From NCBI GenBank assembly GCA_002633025.1, contig NMRB01000310.1, positions 24,143 through 88,142 on the forward strand: a DNA stretch of 64,000 nucleotides. The letters are read 5' to 3'. Below the pieces are notes generated by a model that was not told the DNA's origin, made no database searches, and was given only the letters and a program-made list of their open reading frames with translations. Position numbers and translations under genes: made by a program. The stretch comes from Notospermus geniculatus. Its lineage: Eukaryota; Nemertea; Pilidiophora; Heteronemertea; Lineidae. This document shows, piece by piece, positions 45,701 to 56,325 of this stretch (positions are counted from its first letter, which is position 1; each line of letters starts with the position of its first letter).

Positions 45701-46942
45701 GACGCATACGTGGCTGCCAAGTGTCTACGTAATCCTGACGTCTGCCGCATCATGATGAGAGACTGTGAAAACATCCTACACACTGTGGATAAATACGTGA
45801 CTAGTTACCATCTGAAGACGGTCTTTCTCCACAACACAGAAGACTTCTTGAATACTGACAGGAGTCTGATAGAGATGGTCTACATCATTTATCGAGACTT
45901 GGAGGGTTGCCTCGCTGACGGGTTTCTTCCTTGGTTCTGGCAGCCAGATGTCAACGTCTTCACCGGACTGAAGATTAACATACAGAAGTCTCTGCGAGTT
46001 GTCAAACTGATGCGGGAGATAGTCCGCCGCATGTACCTCAGTGAAGTCACCTGTGATGAGCTGAAGGCTGTCGGTGAAGATATGGTGATGGGACGCTCTC
46101 AGCGCTTGGCTCCCAAATATTCACCTCTTTACTACATCTTCACAGAGGAAGAGGAAGAGATGCAGATACCTGAACAATCTAGGGAGAACACTGGAGAAGA
46201 AGGCATCGATGATGAGGACGAGGAGATGGAAACAGTCGTTTACTCTCGGCACTGGACATCTACACAGCGTGAGCAGATGTTTAGACATCCTCAACCCTCG
46301 ACACCTACACAGCGTGAGCAGATGTTTAGACATCCTCCATGCTGGACACCTACACAGTCACCTCGCCGTAACATTTTTCACGATGATGGGCGAAGAGGGA
46401 TGCAGGAACGAAGTATCACGATACAGTTAGGGCGGCAATCAACAAGGGTGATGAGACGCTCTCAGCGCTCGGCTCCCAAATATTCACCTCTTTACTACAT
46501 CTTCACAGAGGACGAGGAAGAGATGCAGATACCTGAACAATCTAAGGAGAACACTGGAGAAGAAGGCATCGATGATGAGGACGAGGAGATGGAAACAGTC
46601 GTCTACTCTCGGCACTGGACATCTACACAGCGTGAGCAGATGTTTAGACATCCTCCACCCTCGACGCCTACACAGCATGAGCAGATGTGTAGACATCTTC
46701 CATGCTGGACACCTACACAGTCACCTCGCCGTAACATTTTTCACGATGATGGGCGAAGAGTGATGCAGGAACCAAATATCACGATACAATTAGGGAGGCA
46801 ATCAACAAGGGTAAATGAGGAGTGTGGTTGGATGCAGGAAACAAGACCCAGGAATGACAAAAGAAAACATGACAATGGTGATGGGATGGAAACACAGCCA
46901 AGGAAGATGAAAAGAGACAGGTATCAGAATGAAAAACACTGA
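42711..46942 (+). CDS. Ankyrin-repeat protein fused to a Mab21/cGAS-like nucleotidyltransferase
   Basis: Predicted 1408 residues once the 5-base disturbance at 43586-43590 is discounted (frame changes from that of 42711 to that of 43634). Start chosen at ATG 42711 (MNSSSREL), just after a splice acceptor. An N-terminal ankyrin unit (about 25-60) precedes 14 nearly identical 33-residue ankyrin repeats (about 100-563) and two degenerate ones. A Mab21-type domain spans about 745-1116: the GS motif Gly802-Ser803 in CGSSAEGTK, acidic pair Glu815 and Asp817 in PDEYDFML, third acid Asp913 in VSTDIVPTV, then WRLSCPHLE and SYHLKTVFLH of the C-terminal lobe. All three metal-binding acids are present, as in cGAS and active cGAS-like receptors. 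The Cys-rich zinc insert of vertebrate cGAS is not evident. The tail (about 1124-1365) is two copies of a 121-residue acidic, Pro-rich unit. Likely a cytosolic or nuclear pattern sensor making a cyclic dinucleotide; ligand and product are unknown. A developmental Mab21-like role or a non-nucleotide function is the alternative. Confidence 0.9.
43018..44404 (+). repeat. 99-bp tandem array encoding ankyrin repeats
   Basis: Fourteen 99-bp units encode GHLDIVKYLVEAGADKDIQD with small variations (K/R, C/Y, E/D/Q). DNA identity among units is very high, implying recent unequal exchange or gene conversion. The array contains the assembly gap at 43586, so its true copy number may be larger. Confidence 0.92.
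43586..43590. other. One-base assembly gap breaking the ankyrin frame
   Basis: The sequence reads CCACT-N-CACTTTGG. Expected from sister units is CCACTTTGG. N plus a repeated CACT add exactly 5 bases, and removing them restores the frame and the TPLWISSGQ repeat. This looks like two contig ends joined without merging their overlap. Confidence 0.85.
46092..46817 (+). repeat. 363-bp tandem duplication in the coding tail
   Basis: The two units start GACGCTCTCAGCGC at 46092 and 46455. Each encodes YSPLYYIFTE, an acidic stretch ending DDEDEEMETVV, then TPTQREQMFRHPPPS-type 15-residue units and SPRRNIFHDDGRR. Period 121 residues, with few differences. Confidence 0.9.
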
Positions 46943-47156
46943 GGAAGAAGGTACAGATGACAAGGACGAAGAGACTGAAACAAACGTGTATGCCTACTTG
47001 CAGCACTGGACCACTGCAAAGCGTAAGCAGATGTTTAGACATCCTCCGTCCCCGACACCTGCACAGCATGAGCAGATCCCGGGGAGCAGATGTTTAGACA
47101 TCCTCCGCCCCCGACACCATTACAAGAAGTTTCACGCCGAGCTGATCTATTCTTAG
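46943..47156 (+). pseudogene. Decayed third copy of the C-terminal tail unit
   Basis: In another frame (from 46929) the sequence after the stop still reads NTEEEGTDDKDEETET, then QHWTTAKRKQMFRHPP, clearly a third tail unit. The present stop TGA at 46940 is therefore probably due to a small indel just upstream, and the ancestral protein was longer. Confidence 0.75.
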
Positions 47157-47910
47157 ATCTCTGAAGTCATTCGATTCTAAAATTAGAACACAATGGACTC
47201 GATGGACTCGCCTATTACAACAGCCATAGCGCGGTGTCTGAGGCTTTCGCAGTCGAAGTCACGATAAGAATGCCACAGCCAAAACAAATATGGGCCAAAT
47301 GGGTTTTATCAGGGGTTCCGGACGAGGCCTAATGCTGTTTTTGACTTTTTGAGGTGGGGAGTCCTTAAATTCAAGCTAGTGGATAGCCTGGATTTTTTTA
47401 CGAACAACCATCACCCCTCTGAATAATGGACTAGTCCATGTCAGCACTGCAGGTTGAGATTTTCAAGACAAAAATGACGGGACAAAGGCACAACCGATCA
47501 AAATGAAATTTTCACTGATGTCTGAAGAAATATCAAAGGCTTTGATAAACGGTCGAACCAGATTAATTCCACCCGTCGTAAATTGTTTATCATTGGGGAA
47601 TCCCCAGACACTCTGCTGTTTTTCGAGGGAATCCCCGATTTTTACCATTAAAATGGCATTCAACAGGGTTTCAAAATCAGGATAATGACGGCGGAGGATA
47701 AAATCAGAAAAATCCCAGAAGCAGTATGGACGTAGAGAACATCCAAAACTTTCATTTCCCGAGCGAACTGGTTTACAATCCCCACTCTCTTTCGAATAAA
47801 ATAACTTTGATCAGTAAAAATCCCCGGAAAATGCACTGCTTAACCATTAGGCTGATGACGTCATCGCTCATGGAAGAAAACTTCTTGTAATGCTGCAGAG
47901 CATGAGTAGA
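47157..47910. other. No gene recognised
   Basis: Non-repeat sequence, with AATAAA at 47795-47800 as a possible polyadenylation signal for the upstream gene (low weight). Confidence 0.4.
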
Positions 47911-48039
47911 TACAGGAGGTCCTTAGTTAAATGATCTTGCCAAGATTTATGCCAATTCAATAATGATATGCATTTGAGGCCCAGAACAGGGCTGAATAGA
48001 AATCCAGTTGAATACTGATTGTATAAATCGCATTTCAGC

Positions 48040-48250
48040 CCGACATGAACTCAGGAATGTGACCAGATCACATTCACCAAAAGAGAATGGTTTTGCACAA
48101 CACCAGATTATCCGTACGGTTGGAGTAATCAATAGCCCTTTCACGGTGAGGGGTGTCAGCTAAAGCCAGTCAGCTATGACACTGGCTGACGAGGGTTGTG
48201 CAACAGTCTTATTTGTGATCACACCATTACAGTTTAGTGACAAGATGTCA
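48040..48250 (-). repeat. Relative of the transposon's target MITE (empty site)
   Basis: Read on the minus strand, GTGTGATCACAAATAA, TAGCTGACTGGCTTTAGCTG and then CGGATAATCTGGTGTTGTGC match the left and right flanks of the 28675-33836 transposon as one uninterrupted sequence. Where the transposon sits between two TAs, this copy has a single TG. Confidence 0.8.
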
Positions 48251-48356
48251 GCCAAGTAAAGCCGACAGATAAAAATCTAAAAGTTGAGGCTGGGGTACTA
48301 ATCGATAGCATTCCTGCACGCTGCGCTTTCTTGGTCCAGCCTCTTGACCTCACCTT

Positions 48357-48658
48357 ATGAGTGCTTTTAAAGCTGTGTTGAGAACTCGTTGGAAAGAATG
48401 GAAGCAGGCCGATACAGACGAAAATGGCGTCTGTCCCAGGATCCCCTTGGCAAAAGTGATGAACCGTATTAACCGTGCGTGGGCAGACGCCCCCCCCCCC
48501 CGAATCTGATGCACGGGCGTTTCAAATGGCTGGCTTAACACCTGATGAACATGGTGAATTCAGAGATTGCCGATGACCTTCTAGAGATGGACAATGATAA
48601 CGGTGACGGAATTGATTTCGAGGACTATGCGGAATTGGAACCAGAGGATACGGAATAA
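48357..48658 (+). pseudogene. Transposase C-terminal remnant, frameshifted
   Basis: It reads MSAFKAVLRTRWKEWKQADT, then RIPLAKVMNRINRAWADA. After a poly-C run in a second frame it gives SDARAFQMAGLTPDEHGEF, and in a third an acidic tail EIADDLLEMDNDNGDG ending at TAA 48656-48658, which overlaps AATAAA. The pattern of a Trp-rich segment, an 'AW' helix and 'AFQMAGL' resembles the end of pogo/Tigger-type DDE transposases. At least two frameshifts make it nonfunctional; one may be a sequencing slip in the C run. Confidence 0.65.
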
Positions 48659-49024
48659 AAGTCTCTGCATTGTTTGTTATCCTTGAGTAAAACTGAATTT
48701 GAATTCACAGTTGTTCATTTTCTTCCAGGTTCATCTGATCAGCCGATCACGGAGCATGGATCAAGGGGTTAATGGCCATGTCTACTTGGCCCTTGACAGC
48801 TTGATTTCTGAAACAGACGTAACTGATTTGCTAATCACTTTCCCAAAGCCCACGTTGGCGTGACTTTTCAATGATCCTTTACACACAAAGTGATCAGTTA
48901 TCGGCCTGTGACTTACAACTGGATTTCTATTCAGCCCTGTCGTGGGCCTCTAATGCATATCATTACTGAATTGGCATAAATCCTGGCAAGACCATTTAAC
49001 TAAGGACCTCCTGTATTTAGACAT

Positions 49025-49553
49025 CTCCGCCATCGGCACCTACACAGCGTGAGCAGATGTTCAGACATCCTCCGCCCTGGACACCAACACAGCGTGAGGA
49101 GATGTTTAGACATCCTCCACCCTCGACACCTACACAGCGTGAGCAGATATTTAGACATCCTCCACCCTCGACACCTACACAGCGTGAGCAGACGTTTACC
49201 GGGGTATTAGAGACCCTCCACCCTCAACACCTACACAGCATAAACAGACATTTAGACATCCTCCTCCCTCGACACCTGCAGAGCGTGAGCAGATATTTAG
49301 ACATCCTTCATGCTCGACACCTGCACGGCATGAGCAGATATTTAGACATCCTCCGCCATCGACACCTACACAGCGTGAGCAGATATTTAGACATCCTTCA
49401 TGCTCGACACCTGCACGGCATGATATTTAGACAACCTCCACCATCGACACCTACACAGCATGAGCAGATGTTTAGATATCCTTCACCCTCACCTACACAG
49501 CCACCTTGTCAGAACATCTTTCGCGAGGATGCAGCAGCAAAGAACCAGGATTA
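49025..49553 (+). repeat. 45-bp minisatellite derived from the NTase tail
   Basis: About ten 45-bp units encode TPTQREQMFRHPPPS variants, with frame changes in the middle, and end in QPPCQNIFREDAAAKNQD and a stop. That end parallels SPRRNIFHDDGRR of the intact gene. It is a decayed extension of the coding tail, now cut off by a stop and an element. Confidence 0.75.
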
Positions 49554-49865
49554 AATTGGAGAACATGGCAAGGAAGATATGATGATGGTAGGTGACAGTG
49601 GTGGTGGTGGTGAGGGGCCCGGCAGTGGTCACACCGACAATGATGGTGGTGGTGGTACTGTAACATACACTCTTTTCGTATGATGACATTAACTCCTTGA
49701 GGTCGAAGGCCGAGATAACTCGGTATCAGTTGGGGGCCCGACACCACCACTAACTCAGTTATTATTGGTCCCACTGAGCTGCAATTAGGTGCAAATGAAA
49801 GAGAATTAAATTCTAAACAAGTTGAGCACTTTTTCGCGTGCTTTTGCCGCAAAAATATACGAGTA
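49554..49865. other. No gene; short GGT repeats
   Basis: Two small (GGT)n runs at about 49588-49602 and 49643-49655. Nothing else recognised. Confidence 0.5.
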
Positions 49866-50797
49866 GGGGAGACCGGGGCACATTGAACATACGTTCACAT
49901 TGAGCCACCCTAAATAATTTTTTAACAGATGCAGGAAAACTTTTCGCCCTTTTACTGAAGAGACCTCGGTTGGTAAGCTACCTTGCCAGAATACCACAAG
50001 TAAATTCTGTGGTACCAGTTTTGATTGATCACAATTCAAATAATTGAGACCTAAAAAGTGAGTTTATCATTTTTTTGGTATTCAGATAGCTGTTAAGTAT
50101 CTAGAGGAGCTGTAGATCCAAGTGATTGATGTTTAACAGCAACATGGAACTGTACTCCTGTGTGGAAACTGTCAATGATAAAATACGTGCCGGGGCAGTT
50201 TGAGCCACCCATTCCGGGGCACATTGAACTTGGCAATACACTAGTGGTTAAATTGAAATTATGTTTAGATCAGTGGCCTATGACCAAAAGACTGTTTATA
50301 GGAGGAGCTGATTCCAGTTTATTCCAATGTAGTCTATGACAGCCAACTTCGTGGTAGCGGAGGATTTTGATTGGAGGGTAGGGGCATTAAATGTTATTTT
50401 CAGTGCTCAGTTGCCATGGTTACTACCAGTTCAAAATTTGGAGCTAGTAGGCCTTGTTAAAAATCAACTTTTTCATATTGTTCATTCGGTAAAGTATTTT
50501 ATGGTTTTAAAAAAGTTTTTGTGCCTAATTATTGTATTTCATTGAGTGGCTCAATGTGCCCCACTGCATGGTTCAAACTACCCCGGTAACGGGGCAGGTT
50601 GAGCCAGGAAAATTCGTTTTTTCACTTGCCCGTTTCATTGCTTTATTATTACAAAAGCCCAAAACATTCAATGGCAATAGTTAGCTAACAAACCAAACTG
50701 GATGATGGATGTGTTAGGATGGCTCAATGAACACAAGCAAAAAGTCCAGGGGCCAAAATTAAAAAAGTGGCTCAATGTGCCCCGGTCTCCCCTAGAG
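49866..50797. repeat. Element with GGGGAGACCGGGGCACATTG ends
   Basis: The left end TAGGGGAGACCGGGGCACAT and the inverted right end are near-identical for about 26 bp. Internal copies of GGGGCACATTGA and GGCTCAATGTGCCCC recur near 50190-50230 and 50545-50610. It is 930 bp with no convincing ORF. Confidence 0.65.
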
Positions 50798-52204
50798 GTT
50801 AGGGCTCACGCCCCCTCTCTTAACCGCGGATTTAGCGACTTTTTTTCAAAAATCGAGCAAAAATACTTCCGAATTGGCTCTGTCACAGGGATTGACGTTA
50901 TTGGAAAGGGCTTTTGCCAAACTGGAGGCCTGCATGCCCAGTTTGTACGCCACACCACCGAGAAATATTTGAGAAAATTGTTTGTACGTCAGTGTGCTTA
51001 AAACTGGCCCTGTCGAATGGCAGTGCTCGCCTGTTCAGAACGCGACTGAGCGTGAATATGACGTCGCAGGGGCTTTGTTGAGGGCCTAAATAACGAGCGT
51101 GGTCCTGTCTATGTTCTGTTAAAAGAGTACTTCAAAGTCATGTACGGTTAAGGAGCTACAGCAAAATTACTAGCACCATGTCGGACCCCCTGCAAAAACA
51201 CAGTGTTTTCCAATAATGGCGCGACCTCAAAGAGTTAAGATTGCCACGTTCGAGACACACTGAGTCATCTGAGGTGACAGGGATCATCGGCCCATTGACC
51301 ATCCATGCAGTCTATTTCCTTGAAGCACAGTAGCCTACATAGCTTTAGTACTAACGATTCAGAGATTCAAGTTCAGTCAATATGGTACAGTCAATCACTA
51401 TTATAGTGCTGCCACCTACAAAGTGGCGATATCTCTCAAGCTACTTTACCGTTGAGTTATATGCGTGTCAAGGTTTTGAATATCTTAAAGCCATACAATC
51501 CCCAGAGACAGCAGGTGATGTACGAGCTCTTTCAGTCCAAAATAGAAAAAAATTGTCCGTTTGAAATTGCAATGACACATTATACCAAATCAATGTATAT
51601 GTTAGTATATACAGGATTAAGTTGCCACATTTGAAAAAAAATGCAACCAACGAGTATAAAATTTGATATTTCGACATAATTAATCGGTGGTTCTGAATCA
51701 ACTGCCATTTTGGTTCGAACCAAAGTTCTGTATAGTACCAATCAGAACTCCCGTTCTATCCAACATCATAACAAACACAATGATGAAGCGGTATGAAAGG
51801 CCAGCGCTGATTGGACAATACATTTTCACCATAAATTCGTACCTAATTATGGCCAAAATTATACTTTATTTCCTCTCTTATGAACCCGCGATAATTCAGT
51901 GCATTTAAAACACACAGATATTCACTTGCAAATTACAGTAAAAAGACGTTATCAATATCAAAGCCGAATTGATGCTGTGTTCTGTATCTGTTGATAAAAT
52001 GAACGTAGGCCTACCAGCGCAAACTGGCAGGCAGCAGGCACGGATCCAGGATTGTTGGTAGATGAGGTCAGGGTCACGTGAGGGCGGTCGTTACAGGCGG
52101 GAGCCGAAGATGCATGCGCCAACGGGGGTTGGGGGCCCTCCCCCGTAAAATGTTGAAATCTAGAAGGCCGTAGATGCAATTTACCTGGCATCTCAGTTTT
52201 AAAA
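50798..52204. other. No gene recognised
   Basis: AT-rich, short frames. TTAAAGCCATACAATC at 51488 resembles one end of the 34644-34877 MITE, without a visible partner. Confidence 0.45.
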
Positions 52205-52450
52205 CAGAAGCTTCCCAGCCAGCACAAAAACCTTGGGCCAATGTTGGGCCAATGACGGCCAAAGTTGGCTTACAACGTTGGGCCAACACAGCAAGCCGAC
52301 AGTGGCCCAACGTCGGCAAATGTCACCCCAATGTTTGCCAGTGTTGGCCCGACATCATCTTGCACACCGGCTTGACATTGGCCCAACGTTGGCAAATATC
52401 GGCTAGTCCCAACGTCACCCCTGCAATCTTTTGCCAGCATTGGCCTGACA
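52205..52450. repeat. Degenerate TTGGGCCAA repeat
   Basis: Repeated TTGGGCCAA, GTTGGCCC and CAACGTTGG words in both orientations. Same type as 59165-59376 and, more weakly, 11395-11600. Confidence 0.65.
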
Positions 52451-52878
52451 TTTGGTTTAGGTTGCGAATTTAAAGCCTACCGGTGTCATTGAGGGGTAGG
52501 CACCCAGAGAGTGGGATGTCACATGTAAGACACACACCTCCTGAGCAGAGATTTTAAAAATACACTCCGAGCATCTGCCCGGAGTGCCCCTATGGTATAA
52601 CGTTCGTCTATTACGCGATCACGTTATAAGGGTTTGAAGATGTCCACTTCTTGAAAAAATTCGAAGGAAAATGTTTTTGAAGCCGTCAGTAAATTGGTGT
52701 CAAGTCATCGGCTCAAACTTGCTTCTCATCACCAAACTGATAATTGATATAGAAATTACCTTCCATTAATCTGAATATTATAAAAGCAAGCAACATTCTT
52801 ATGCAAAGAAAAAGTTATAACCTTTGTCAATTACATATATTTTTTCATTCTTATGATATATCGTGGGCTGAGGATTAA
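52451..52878. other. No gene recognised
   Basis: Contains a small hairpin at ACTCCGAGCATCTGCCCGGAGT near 52564. Otherwise nothing. Confidence 0.45.
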
Positions 52879-54717
52879 AGGGAGACATGCGAAAAATAGC
52901 GACAAGGCGAACTCCATCTGAGTACTATGATTCGCTGTGTGGTGGCGCGGTAAAAACATAGTTACACATCCTTTCGTGCGGTGCCGCCACTAGATCAACA
53001 CCAAACCGATAAATCTAGTTTGGGTTCCCGAACCCACCGCCAGGGCTAGCCCCGTTGGGTTCAGGTGTGACAGGAATCAGCGTCCTAGGGAGGGACGTCC
53101 GGGGCATAGTTGCCCGCTATTGTATGGTTATGTTCGAATGGTCATGGTCTCTATACCCATATACCCTAATCCCTCGTTGAACAATAAAATCGGACTTAGA
53201 TTCCAGGGGGAATATGATCCCTGTCACACCGGGTTCGCCTGTATAGTCAGCATAGGCAAGTATAGGCGAGACTTTTTTATTGTTTAGTTCACGGATTTTT
53301 CTAACAAAACATTTTGGAGGGGGAATAAAAATAAAGATATTTTTTTCCTCCTATATTCACGGGGCACTCGTTCTAGACATCAGTCAGATCGGAGGATGAA
53401 ATTTAATTTCTTTTTTAAAATAAAAGTTTTCCAATAACATTAAATGTGAATACTAGGAGGCATTGACATGAAGATTTAGGGGGTACTGCCACGTTGGCCT
53501 TGGTTGCTCATAATATTTCTTGGGCACCAGGCCATTGAGCCTGGGCACCAAAGCCAAAATCTGGAGCAATTGCAGCGCTCTTTAGGTGTAGGCCTAGCTA
53601 TTTTATTCCCATCTCAACTTTTCAATGAGTATTACAAAAACCTATTCAACAGGAACTGTACATGGCAAGTTTCAACTCAAATCCAAATGAACATGACTTG
53701 CAAATGTAAACACCCCATGCACATGGTGTGCCAAATATATACAGTAGTTGCCACAATGATGTAATGGGAATCCCAGTGTGGTATCCCCCACCCATTGGAT
53801 GATGCACTAAATAGGTCAAATTATATTTGAATAAAAGCAGCCTTCCCAGTCATGTCACTGCATCTTGGCGACTAGCCAATACACGCGGTCTCTTTTGGCT
53901 TCCCGCCAAAACGGCATCGTCCGGCCGGCTCTTGTGGGTGGATGGCTCGGTCGGCACTGTCACTAGGCCTAGTTTGCTAAGAAGAGGCACAAATGATGAG
54001 ATGGCAAGATAAATTGTGCATTTTATGAATGAAGGTTATTTACTAAAGGTAAAATTTTCATTAGAGAACTACTGGCGCCCATCCATTACAGACTTTGATG
54101 CTTGTCTGGTGCGTGTTGGCAGGTTGTCGGGCGCAGAACATTGTGCATCCATGACACGTCGGGGTGCGGGTGAAAAAAAATTTTTTTTATTGTTCAATTT
54201 GTGTGAATTTCGGGTCGGCGGATCGGCTAATATACGAAAACTAAATTTTATTTTTTCCCCAAATTGGCATTTCTAACGTCGGGCGGATCCGTGAACCAAA
54301 CAATAAACTTGATGCGTAAGGTTCACGAACTAACGTATACATGTAGTCCGAACAGTTTTATTGCTTCCTTTTATTTCGTATCTACAGGCCTCCCGGCGCG
54401 CAATTTGAAAAAGGAAGATGTCGTTGTGTGGCAGATTGGAAATAGGCAGGGCGGGTGGCATGATTTTTAGTTTTTATATCTAGGCAGAGAAGTCCTCCCT
54501 TTCAATCACATAAATGGTCGTCAAGACGTGTTGATTTAGGGACAAGGAATTTATAATATATATAGGCCCTATAAAACTATGATACAGGCTGTCAAGTTCC
54601 CCCACACAGCCCCAATTTTTAGGGGGATTTTTGTTGTTTGCTTTTGGGAGATTTTATGGGATTTTTGGCCCAGTTCTAGGAATTTTTATAATAGGAGAAA
54701 TCGTCTCTTCAAAATTT

Positions 54718-56325
54718 CTCGCAAATTTTCGACCCCAACCGGGGTCTTCCTCAGGCACTTTCAAGTAAGACAGAAAAGACTAGGAATTTTTAGGGTGGTA
54801 TCAGAAGGTTTACAGCTAGATTTCCTGATAAAATTGATTGGAATTACAGTTGCGAGCAATCCACAATGTGACCAGAGTTGACGTATAGCAATATAAAATG
54901 GATACTCACAATGCCTTCAACGACCATTGATGAAACTGACATGCACACCCCATACTCTACCTGAGTACTGTACCACTTATGAACTGACCATCATAATGCT
55001 GCAGTGACCAGGGGTGTAGGAACACCTGGAGGTTGGGGGGGGGGGCAAAAATTTCATAAAATAGCGGGCCAAAGCCATAATCTCTCACGGCGAGCAACGA
55101 AATATTTTAGCTGTAAAATTTTTATTTTTCACATACCAAATATTGGGCGGCGGCAGCTCCCCTCCCCGAGCCATGGTGACATTTTGATGGAGGTGTCAGG
55201 GTCAACCATTTTCAACCATGATAGTCTGCTGATGACCACGCTCCCCGCACCTGACATCATAGGGCTCACATCCTTTGATGGCAGTTCAGTGGTGGTTCCA
55301 TAATGGCGCGTGGACATCAATTTCAATACGTGGTGTTTTGGCGGAGACCCCATTTGAAAAAAAATTAGTAATTTTTAGGAATAACCCTAAAAATACATGT
55401 AAGACTAAATTAGAAATATTTAGGATCAAGATCGACAAATTTAGGATGAATTTTTGGATTTTCAATGCTCACTTAGCCTGAATTGATACTCCAGCTGTGA
55501 CACGCAAGTTGATGCTACAGTGGAATTTGCAGTGACTTAGGCCTACATGTAGCAACTGCGACAAAAATGAATTTGCGCGGCGTCAAAAATAGGCGTGGGG
55601 AGGACGATAACTCGTAGCCCATCAGCGTGCCCTTTGGAGATGATGCCTGAAATCTCACTTTTGAGCAGTCTTTTCTGCGATTTCGGTCTAGAAAGTGCCA
55701 GCCTGAACACAGAAAAAAAATCGATCTCATCTCGAGATAAAATGAGTCTCCAGCCTACTATTTTGTCCCTAAAATGAGTTTCTTTGCTACTCGAACACAG
55801 AATGAGTAGGCCTACCAGTTTTCTAAGGCTGGAGCCCTCTTGCATCGACTGGAGATAACTGCAACTGGAGTCTCATTATGAAGTAGAGAAAAAATCTACT
55901 CATTTTGAGTTTTCTCAGTTCTCCAGTCGATGGGACAGGGCATCAGCTGGAGAAAATTGGAAACAAACCGATCGAGGGGAACCAAAATCTGCTCATATGA
56001 GGAGCTCGGTGGTGTGGTGGTTCTGGTGTCCGACTTGCGATGAGGGTCCTGGGTTCGAAACCCACTGGGTGTGAAACGTTTTTTTTTAAATATATGGAGA
56101 CATCACTTGTTTATTTGATTCGAGACAACAGACAATCCGCTGGAAACAGCTGAGAATCATTTTAACCAGTTGGAGACAATGTCATCTCAAGTGGAAACCC
56201 AGTTATGACTATTCGCGTTGCAAACGAAACTCATTTTAGGGACAAGAGTTGGAGATTCATTTTACCTCGTTTTTTCTTTCTGCGAAGAAGACCCTGGTTG
56301 GGGTCGAAAATTTGCGAATTCTTGG
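54718..56325. repeat. Wide pair of foldback arms with nested inverted repeats
   Basis: Arms TTCGACCCCAACCGGGGTCT (54718-54770) and inverse (56283-56320) belong to the family at 15527 and 34143. Inside, GTCCCTAAAATGAGTTTC-type segments at about 55720-55800 and 56205-56270 are also inverted to each other. Frames across this region are not called. Confidence 0.5.
56000..56090 (+). repeat. tRNA-like SINE head
   Basis: A-box-like GGTGGTGTGGTGG and B-box GGGTTCGAAACCC are about 40 bases apart, followed by a T9 run as a pol III terminator. The stems do not make a full canonical tRNA, so a tRNA-derived SINE or pseudogene is likely. Confidence 0.55.

Larger units (their letters stand above)
47913..49013 (+). 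mobile_element. 1.1-kb TA-flanked element with 98-bp terminal inverted repeats
   Basis: The left terminus 47913-48010 and right terminus 48916-49013 differ at about six positions and both start CAGGAGGTCCTTAGTTAAAT. TA lies outside each end (47911-47912 and 49014-49015). Removing the element and one TA restores CATGAGTAGATATTTAGACA, the same as units of the minisatellite at 49025-49500 apart from one base. The interior holds a broken transposase end and a reversed relative of the repeat around 28.5-33.9 kb. It is an internally deleted, non-autonomous element. Confidence 0.85.

Noticed and set aside
52900-53240. Possible snRNA or other structured RNA gene
   Set aside because: Some paired GC-rich segments, but no match to U1 or other snRNA sequence that I could recognise.
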